Part shown: piece by piece, positions 56,608 through 64,000 of the stretch
Layout of the letters: every line of letters starts with the position of its first letter
Numbering within the stretch: position 1 is the first letter of the stretch
Assembly (NCBI GenBank): GCA_049724395.1
Contig: JAUGWO010000161.1
Coordinates: 1 to 64,000, forward strand
Source: Spongospora subterranea f. sp. subterranea
Lineage: Eukaryota; Endomyxa: Phytomyxea; Phytomyxea; Plasmodiophorida
Reading direction: 5' to 3'
DNA length: 64,000 nt
Position numbers and translations under genes: made by a program
The notes under the pieces: model-generated
Seen by the model: only the letters and a program-made list of their open reading frames with translations
Databases searched by the model: none
Told to the model about the DNA's origin: nothing

Positions 56608-56634
56608 TGACTCTCTCCCCTGCGGCATTTTCAA

Positions 56635-56671
56635 AACGAACCTGGTTCGGTTTGAAACGAACCTGGGTTCG
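56635..56671. promoter_or_regulatory. Paired palindromes upstream of the recombinase start
   Basis: aacgaacctggttcg (56635-56649) and aacgaacctgggttcg (56656-56671) are two near-identical palindromic motifs 6 bp apart, ending 13 bp before the ATG. They resemble the ggttcga motifs inside the terminal repeat. They could be binding sites for the recombinase or a regulator; this is inference from symmetry only. Confidence 0.4.
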
Positions 56672-56684
56672 AAAATCGATCGGG

Positions 56685-59023
56685 ATGGATCAATCCCAGG
56701 TCGATGTGGGGGATACCGCGGCCTTAGAAAGGCCGCACGACGTCAGGAGACGGCAACTCAAACAATCGCCAACGCGCATGAAGGGTCTAACGCCGGCTGA
56801 GGAGGATGCTGTGGCGAGCAAGGTTCAAGACGTCATGTCTCGAATGGACTTGTCGCTGTCGGCAACGAAGGTTGGCCTGATGGGGTCGCGAGTGTTAGCG
56901 GCCAATTCCTCCAGGCAATACGGATCCGTTTTCCGGGGTTTGATATTGTTTCTGAAGAGAATTGGTGATTTTGCGTCTCTCGTCGTTTTCAGCGAGAACG
57001 CACCCTTGGAATTCTGTCCGAGCATGAGCGCCGATTCGCTTATGGCCTATATCGACTTTAAGGTATGGCATCTCGCAACTCACTTGCCCATTGCTCACAT
57101 GGCTTATATTGGTTTCAAGGTGCTGCCTTCCGGAACTCCCTTGTCGATATTTGCCGATGCCGCATCAGACGCATCTCGTGTTGGCCCGATCCGGGATTAC
57201 TTTACAGGCACGGTAATCGTGTCGTCGGGGGCATGGAACGATCCCGGCGCTTGTAATCAGCTCCTAAGTGCTGTCTCGAACCTGCACGTGGCGAAGAATC
57301 AGGGAGGGCCGTATCAAGAGCCATGCCACAACTGTATCACGCTCTATGATTCGGGAGTGTTGAGCGGTTGTCGTTTCCATGCATCACGTCCGCAGCTGTG
57401 GCGCTGTGGATCTCCCCGCGAACTTGCCGCTGTTAAGAACAGGTACCAAACTCCTGCAACGTGTCGATTTACTCCATCCCGGAGCTAAACACTGTCATAA
57501 CACAGGTACCAAAGGCTCACTAAATTTGATTTACCGGACTACCAAGCCCAGGGAAACTCAGCGCTTCTTCCACATGAGCTTGTTGACGTTCGCACAGCTC
57601 TGTTGAGTCGAAACTCCATTTCGGCATTTCAGGAATGGGTGATGGTCCTGTTCCATGTCCAGCTTTTCCTGCGAGCCAAAGAAGGGTGCGAGTTTCAGCT
57701 GGCAGATTTTGTGCCAGGGTTAACCACTATCAACCGGGACAGCGGGGAGGTGTTGGCTCTTGGCATCAAGATTAAGGGGAAATCAGACGAATCCTTCAAG
57801 CTGATGATGATTTGGCGGAACGACCAGGTTCCGGAGCTTTGTCTGGTCAGACATTTACTGGCCTGGATCCATCTGAGACGCAGCTCAACTGGAGATTATC
57901 TGTTCCCTAACCGTAATGGCGGGATTATGGAATATAACAGGTTCAACCACAGGTACCGTTCTGTTCGGGGGATGTGTTGACTGACCCATGACACTCAACA
58001 ACTGATATTGATTCATAGCTTGAAGACTCTGTTCCGAACAGTTATCGGCAGACGAGGGCCTTGGGGGACACACACTTTGAGGAAGACAGGGTACCTCATG
58101 GCAATATGGGGTGGTGGCCAGATCGAACAGATAATGCTATCGGCTAGGCACAAGACCCTGGCCAGCGCCCAGAAATATTTTCAGGACGCTGCTGCTCTTT
58201 TGCATCTGGCCAAGATCCAAAGGTGAAAGTTAGACCGAACTTGATATTTGTTGCTTAGTTACAGTGCAGGGATAACATTTTATTGAAATATGCTTCTGAA
58301 TGGCATGCAATTCATGTCATCAACCCTGGCCAATTTCTGGCGTTAAACAGGAACGTTCAGCAAACCACTTCTCTGGAAGATCATGCTAGCAGCATGATTG
58401 CCAGCCTAGTGCAACAGAAGGCTCTGCCTGTTCATTTTCAAAACGTGCCGCTTCAAATTTCCAAAGCGCTGCTGCTGATGTCCGAAGCCACACAGGACTT
58501 GCAGAGGGAAATGGACGACATCCTTAAGCAATTGAGAAATGCGGGCTTGGAAAGTCTGGGCTCGAGGCTTCTGCAGATAATGCAGAAATTACGTTCCGCC
58601 GCAGATGCCACCAACGATCAGGTCGACAATGATTCCGCAAATAGCATTGTGGCTCCCTCATCTGCAGATCCGGCGGTGCAGCGGCCTGAGAAGCGCGCTC
58701 GTCCAAGCGAGCAGCTGTTTGATGTCGCCGATCGGAAAAACCTGCGCAAGGCAAAGTCCACCGCGGCGAAGCTGGCCATCGTTCGGGCTATCAACGAGGC
58801 CTGTACAACAGCTGCAGAATCCCGAATGAGATTTTGCCCGGCGCTGAAAACGGTTTTCTATTCAGTGGCCGGCCCGATCATGCGGTGCCTGATCGATCAC
58901 TGCTCCGGCGACGACGCTGAATTTTCCCGAAGATGGGGGTCGAACTTCTCGCACAGCGACTGGGGGCGAACGAGGTGCCCCGGACCGGATCCCGACGATC
59001 GCTGCGGCTTTCTCCACCAATAA
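56685..59023 (+). CDS. Tyrosine recombinase (Crypton-like), four exons, about 720 aa
   Basis: Exons 56685-57442, 57506-57952, 58019-58222 and 58270-59023 join in frame to 2163 nt. Introns are 63, 66 and 47 bp, all GT-AG. Residues 1-250 include an SAM-like core-binding region (SRQYGSVFRGLILFLKRIGD). The catalytic domain shows Arg309 (FLRAKEG), a Lys around 341-345 (GIKIKGK), His420-x-x-Arg423 (THTLRKTGYLMAIWG), His446 (SARHKTL) and the nucleophile Tyr455 (AQKYFQD). All five positions of the family are filled. Residues 470-720 form a helical extension with a nuclear-signal-like KRARPSEQ and a Cys/His-containing end; its last 26 codons lie inside the right terminal repeat. A further 57-bp GT-AG segment (57063-57119) is in frame and could be an optional intron. 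The start was chosen as the first ATG outside the terminal repeat. Confidence 0.85.
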
Positions 59024-59125
59024 ACTGCCGTCGCCTTCTCAGTAAAATTGTGTGAACTTTTATCGGGTGAAAAATTGTGCGTGGCCGGTGGACGGTCAAT
59101 TCGAACCAATCGAACCCGCTGATAC
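58946..59125 (-). repeat. Right terminal inverted repeat, 180 bp
   Basis: Reverse complement of the left repeat. It contains the last codons and stop (59023) of the recombinase gene, and ends cgaacccgctgatac. The next base starts the copia leader. Confidence 0.95.
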
Positions 59126-59342
59126 TTGCTCATTATATCCTACTATCATTTATCCTATTCTCCATGGGCGATTTCAACGAAGACAGACTCCGAGTTCCCA
59201 TTTTCAATGGTGACCGTGCATCCTTCCAGCTCTGGAAAGCCAAACTGCTAATGACGCTGGACTCCCGCGGTGTAGAGCACTATGTAATAGAGGACATCAC
59301 GGCCAGCTCCGGAAATGAAATCATCGACCGTTTGCAATCCAC

Positions 59343-60038
59343 TGTGGCGCCGTGCCGTTGCCGCCCATCACTTAACCTATCTCCCACTGTTTTGGTGTCT
59401 CACTGTCGTATGTAATTATGTTTCACTGACGGACTTGCCCTCCAGTGGTACTTCTTGCGCAATTATTTATCAAATAAACACTCCTCTTAATGGCCTAGAG
59501 CTGTCACAATGATCATTAGACATTCATGAGTCCGTCGGGCGAGATGTTCTCCGACGTTAAACACGCTGTACCCAAGCCTCAACATGCAATACCCGCAATT
59601 CCAGGACGAGCCCCAGTTGCCGATCCATCATGCAATAACCGCAATACCAGGACGAGCCCCAGTTGCCGATCCATCATGCAATACCCGCAATACCAGGACG
59701 AGCCCCAGTTGCCGATCCATCATGCAATACCCGCAATACCAGGACGAGCCCCAGTTGCCGATCCATCATGCAATACCCGCAATTCCAGGACGAGCCCCAG
59801 TTGCCGATCCTTCATTGAAGCCAGACCCGTTTTACTCGCACAAGTGCATTTCATGATTTGTTGAGGAGGCAATGTGGCGCCGTGCCGTTGCCGCCCATCA
59901 CTTAACCTATCTCCCACTGTTTTGGTGTCTCACTGTCGTATGTAATTATGTTTCACTGACGGACTTGCCCTCCAGTGGTACTTCTTGCGCAATTATTTAT
60001 CAAATAAACACTCCTCTTAATGGCCTAGAGTTGTCACA
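59343..60038 (+). mobile_element. Miniature LTR retroelement (TRIM-like), 696 bp
   Basis: Two direct repeats of 166 bp (59343-59508 and 59873-60038) start tgtggcgcc and end tgtcaca, with TG...CA termini and a single c/t difference near the 3' end (ctagagctg versus ctagagttg). The element is flanked by the 5-bp duplication tccac (59338-59342 and 60039-60043). The 364-bp interior has no protein-coding domain and holds a 46-bp tandem repeat. A purine-rich tract (gaggaggcaa) precedes the right LTR. It disrupts copia gag; excising the element plus one duplication leaves gag in frame. It must have been mobilised by enzymes from elsewhere. Confidence 0.9.
59584..59817. repeat. 46-bp tandem repeat inside the miniature LTR element (five units)
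   Basis: Unit: gcaataccaggacgagcccc, agttgccgatccatcatgca, ataccc. About five copies with one or two changes (ttcc/tacc, taacc/taccc). The unit is not a multiple of three, so the three frames cycle through it and all remain open; no protein is implied. Confidence 0.92.
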
Positions 60039-63000
60039 TCCACAAAAGACATTCGTCTCGCCAAACGTGCTAAGAGCATCATCTGCCTGTGTCTATCCGA
60101 CGACATCTTGAGTTCGGTGATCGACCTCCCGACAGCCCGATTGGTCTTCTTGCAGCTGTGCGAGCAGTTTGAAAGGAACGGCCGCGGCAGTCGAATTCAG
60201 GCTTGGCGTCATTTTTGGTCCTTGAAAAAGGGTGCCGACTCAATTTCATCCTACATATCCAAAGTTCAGAACGCGTCAAAGGATTTGAAGGCCTGCGGCC
60301 GTGAACTATCTCCTCAGGAGGTCATTGATAAAATTCTCGAAGGACTCCCGCCGCAGTTCGATCCCATAATAGCTACACTTGATGCGACCGAAAGCGCCGA
60401 TTCTCAGCAATTCATGACCTTGGCCAAGCTGACAGAGCTCCTTCAGAATCGGGAATCGTAGTTTTTCAGTCCAAAACTCACTTCGCATCGTTCGCTCATC
60501 CTCGAAAGGCAAAATGCAAAATCCATTCGAACGCCAATCACAGCGATTCACAATGTTACAGTCAACACCCGGAGCTTCGCATTTGGAATAAACCGCATGA
60601 AAAAATTCACAGTATTCGCGTCAGATTGACTCAACACATTGGCACGTTGACAGATGTTCCCACCATATGACGAACGATAAAAGCGCATTATTCAACCTAG
60701 AGCCTGCCCATGGTGATGTGAAGGTAGAACTTGCTGATCGAACCACAATCCCTGTTCATGCATTTGGGCGTTCAAGAATCAAACTTGCGGATGATGATCA
60801 TATTCTGAGCAATGTTCTTTATGTCCCAGACCTGAATAAAAGCCTCTACTCACCTGGACAAGCTACATCTGAAGGATATATATTTCTCCTGACCAGCGAC
60901 CGTATCACAATTTATCATGAAGCTGGGTTTCGACCTCCAGATGGAAAGATTGTAGCCTCAATTCCAAAGGATCCTGATAATCTTTATAGAATTCCAAAGA
61001 CAATCATGCAGGAACCTGTCTGTACTCCAACTATCCCTCAAGCTTGTTTTGCACGCCGACGAAACCACGCATCACCGCAGGTTTGGCACGCCCGTCTGGG
61101 TCATACAAACATGGAAGATGTTCATCACCTAATTAAGACCGGCGCTTCAGGGATATCTCTTTCAGGTACAGACACATCATCGTTCTTCGAGCCATGCGTG
61201 TTGGGAAAAATGACAAGCCGACCATTTGTTGCAAGCCAGATCATTTCCAAAATCCTGGAGACCTTATTGTCAGCGACCTTAACGGACCTTTCTCTACCAC
61301 ATCTTACGGTGGATTCAGCAATTTTGTTACTTACATGGATCACTGCACAAGACACTGTTTCGTCACACCTCTTCGAAAGATGTCTGACCAATTCGAAGCC
61401 CTGAAAGATTTTGTTTCACTGTTTTCGACACAATTCGATTGTAAAATCAAACAGTTTCAAACGGATAATGGAGGAGAATACATATCCAACGAGTCCCAGA
61501 ATTGGCTTACTTCAAAAGGAATCCATCATCGAACTATCGTTGCAGGTGACTCCGAGTCCAACGGTCCTGCTGAACGTCTTAACCGCACTTTAACCGATAT
61601 TGCAATGAGCCTTCTCGCCCATGCTCGTCTTCCAAAAGAATGTTTCTCTTGGGCTATTTCAGTTGCTGCACATATTTATAATCGTCGCCCACATTCATCA
61701 CTCGTAAACAAAATTACCCCATTTGAAGCACTTCGTCAATCCAAACCAGACCTACACTATTTGCGAATTTTTGGCTGCACTGCATATCGACGCATTCCGG
61801 ATCATACACGAAGAAAACCGAGTTATCGCGCACATAAAACTGTTTTCATTGGATATGCCAATTCCCAGAAGGCGTATTTACTGTTCGACCCTTTGGACAA
61901 TAAGCAATACACCAGTCGCGACGTCGAGTTCGATGAACACAATTTTTCTTTTGGATTCGGGAGGCAAATATCAGAATGCAAGCGGTCACCGGAGTCAACT
62001 GCAGACCAAGTTATTCTCGATCCTGATCCGTTACTTCCCGCAGAGAGATTACCTAACGCATTGGACACTACACTTGAGCAAACTGATGACGACCTCATTT
62101 GTGAGAACGCTTCTATCTCTCAGTCAGATGCTACATTCAGTTCACAGGACCTACTGTCATCTTCCCACGCATCGCTCACCGAATCAGACCCAGAAGAGGG
62201 TGCCAATTCTTTACGAGAAGAACCTATTAGCCAAGTCGTGGATTCAATTGAACCGGCGGTGCGGCGGTCGTCTCGCATCCGTGGTCCTCCGACTGAATTT
62301 TGGAAATGTAACGCTGCACGTGCTTTTGGACTGTCACGATCGAATCTTCCAGCAGATGGTGTTGCACTACCACGACCCGCAATTTCCGAAATTCACGCTT
62401 CGTTAGTTTCAATTCCTGCTAATTTGACTGAAGCCCTGAGCAGTCCTCACGCTGGTCATTGGTATGACGCGATTCGAGCTGAGTATCAACAGATGTTAGA
62501 TTTTCAAACCTGGAGTTTACAAGATTTGCCTCCCGGACGAAAGGCTATCTCGTGTAAATGGGTTTTAACGGTGAAACCAAGCCTTTCTGGGGATGGCTCT
62601 ATCAGGAAGTTTAAAGCCCGTTTGGTGGTTCGAGGATTCTCACAAAGACATGGAGTTGATTTCGATGAAACCTTTGCCCCTGTTGCTCATCAGGCGTCAA
62701 TGCGTGTGTTACTTGCTATTGCTGCTCAACACAATCTACAGATCCGACAAATTGATATCGTTGGGGCTTTTCTCAACGGCGACGTACAAGAAGATATTTT
62801 TATGCAGCAACCTGAAGGTTTTGTTGTTCATGGTCAAGAACATCAAGTTTGCCGATTGAACAAAGCTCTCTATGGATTGAAACAAGCTGGAATGGTTTGG
62901 AACTCTAAACTAGACAAATTTTTGACCAAAGAAGCTGGACTTAAGAAAGTTAAGGCTGATCCATGCATTTATACAATTCGTCGTGATGGCAGTTTTCTAG

Positions 63001-64000
63001 CTCTCGGAGTCCATGTTGATGACATCCTGTTTGTTCACAACGACACCAACTTCTGTCAAGAAGTCATCGATCAGCTGTCTTCGAAGTTCGACATCACTGA
63101 CCTCGGGGTACCAACCAGACTTCTCGGCCTGAGAATTCATCGTGATGAGAAGACCGGGTCAATTTCGTTAGACCCAAGAGGAATATGTTAAGCAGCTTTT
63201 GATGAAGTTCAACATGTTTGATTGCAATCCAACTTCAACTCCTCAGCAACCTGGTGTTCATTTATCCTCCCTTTCTTCACCCTCAGAGTCAGAAGATGTA
63301 CTAGCGATGAAACAAGTTCCCTATGGTGAGCTTGTCGGTAGTTTGATTTGGTTAGCAAGCAACACTCGCCCAGATATCAGCACGGCTGTCGGATCCCTTT
63401 GCAGGTTCATTAGCAATCCTGGTAGGCCCCACTGGGTTGCTGCACAGCGGGTTACTCGTTATTTGGCGGGAACCTCCAGCTTCGGCATCACATATAGTCG
63501 TCAAGAACAAGGGCAGTTCCGATCTCTTTGGTTACTCTGATTCTGATTGGGCAGGTCGATCCGACACAAGAAGATCAACTTCAGGTTTTGCCTTCATGCT
63601 CGCAGGGGGACCAGTTTCGTGGAAGTCCAAGCTTCAATCATCCGTCTCTCTATCATCTGTCGAAGCAGAATATATAGCACTATGTTCCGCAGCACGGGAA
63701 GCGTACTGGCTTCGTCAACTTCTCCAAGAGATCGGCTTTGCATGTCCACAACCCACAGTCGTATTCGAGGATAACCGAGGATGCGTCCGCTATTAGCAAG
63801 AATAATCGGACTGACGCTCGTACAAAGCACATTGACGTAAAATATCACTATACTAGAAAGCTTGTTGAGGACAGAATTATCGACGTCAAGCCAATATCAA
63901 CAAAGGAAATGGTTGCCGACGTAATGACAAAGTCGCTCGATACACTGAAGTTTGGTTGGTGTCGTAACAAGATGGGCATCATAGACACAAGCAACCGAGA

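Larger units (their letters stand above)
56428..59125 (+). mobile_element. Tyrosine-recombinase DNA element with 180-bp terminal inverted repeats
   Basis: 2698 bp bounded by inverted repeats that I read as identical over 180 bp (56428-56607 and 58946-59125). It contains one multi-exon tyrosine recombinase gene (56685-59023) and nothing resembling RT, RNase H or DDE transposase. The recombinase alone and absence of RT are as in Cryptons; long terminal inverted repeats are not usual for them. No target duplication is visible: left flank tgcat, right flank ttgct. Arm identity and the intact gene suggest recent movement. The right end lies 38 bp upstream of the gag start of a copia element, so it probably inserted into that element's leader. 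Confidence 0.88.
59164..64000 (+). mobile_element. Ty1/copia retrotransposon, recent but broken, running off the right edge
   Basis: gag starts at 59164 (MGDFNEDRLRVPIFNGDRAS, FQLWKAKLLMTLDSRGVEHY), is interrupted at 59343-60038 by a miniature LTR element, and resumes to 60461 (YISKVQNASKDLKACGRELS). The zinc-knuckle region is missing. The protease stub is near 60640 (VDRCSHHMTND). GAG-pre-integrase is WHARLGHTNMEDVHHLI (about 61085). Integrase has VSDLNGPF, TDNGGEY and SNGPAERLNRT (61270-61590). The RT region has ETFAPVAHQASMRVLLAI, DIVGAFLNGDVQEDIFM, KALYGLKQAGMVWN and HVDDILF (62560-63030). RNase H has SDSDWAGRSDTRRSTSGF and VEAEYIALCSAAREAYWLRQ (63540-63720), then TDARTKHIDVKYHYTRK. Frameshifts occur near 61200, 63185, 63535 and 63790. 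LTRs were not seen; the 3' LTR should lie beyond the window. Confidence 0.92.

Noticed and set aside
56454-56684. Recombinase start at the upstream ATG inside the left terminal repeat
   Set aside because: The same peptide is encoded by the right repeat on the other strand purely because the repeats are identical. The first ATG beyond the repeat (56685) is a simpler start, though the upstream one cannot be fully excluded.
56423-59130. Target-site duplication around the recombinase element
   Set aside because: Flanks tgcat and ttgct do not match, and tyrosine recombinases generally do not create duplications.
59526-59864. Repeat protein encoded by the 46-bp tandem array
   Set aside because: The unit is not a multiple of three, so successive frames carry the same peptide; it lies inside a non-coding miniature LTR element.
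61723-62406. 227-codon plus-strand ORF in a second frame over the copia integrase/RT junction
   Set aside because: It is a frame shadow of the 665-codon pol ORF, which carries the recognised domains.

Overview
This window is nuclear DNA from a unicellular eukaryote. Most genes are split by short GT-AG introns (about 47-70 bp, a few longer). The gene set is eukaryotic: COG2, an Ulp2/SENP-type SUMO protease, PLC-delta, RIC8, MADS-box and R2R3-MYB factors. Type-I and type-II mobile elements fill the gaps. RIC8 and PLC, together with an expansin-like protein, a bacterial-type glucokinase and a WS/DGAT acyltransferase, fit a free-living heterotrophic protist. That mix may lean towards Amorphea, but I cannot name the lineage from sequence alone.

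Layout. 1-1.1 kb: an unrecognised minus-strand gene running off the left edge. 2.5-6.3 kb: a degraded Ty1/copia element and a Mutator-like transposase fragment. 6.7-11.1 kb: 2-oxoglutarate dehydrogenase E1. 11.3-13.6 kb: a large inverted duplication carrying two copies each of two unrecognised coding segments, with a LINE-like fragment in one arm. 13.9-15.8 kb: small repeats and copia debris. 16-18.3 kb: two convergent MADS-box genes flanking a Nudix hydrolase. 18.7-28.7 kb: WS/DGAT, a SAM-domain membrane protein, COG2, an AP endonuclease and a SUMO protease. 29-31.3 kb: unrecognised minus-strand gene(s). 32.5-35.5 kb: a 63-bp minisatellite and a rearranged hAT transposon. 36-55.9 kb: PLC-delta, R2R3-MYB, expansin-like protein, RIC8, glucokinase, a third MADS gene, tRNA-Thr, a WD40 protein and ETF-alpha. 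56-64 kb: nested mobile elements.

The most striking object is at 56428-59125. It is a 2698-bp element bounded by 180-bp inverted repeats that I read as identical. It encodes one spliced tyrosine recombinase of about 720 residues with the catalytic set R-K-HxxR-H-Y present and no reverse transcriptase. Crypton-type recombinase elements are normally described without terminal inverted repeats, and DIRS elements, which have them, carry RT. Immediately to its right lies a copia element whose gag gene is itself interrupted by a 696-bp miniature LTR element (TRIM-like) with 166-bp LTRs, TG...CA ends and a 5-bp target duplication.

The cellular genes do not form one pathway. OGDH and ETF-alpha are mitochondrial energy metabolism, glucokinase feeds glycolysis, and WS/DGAT makes storage lipid. 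PLC-delta and RIC8 belong to phosphoinositide and G-protein signalling, COG2 to Golgi traffic, and the MADS and MYB genes to transcription.
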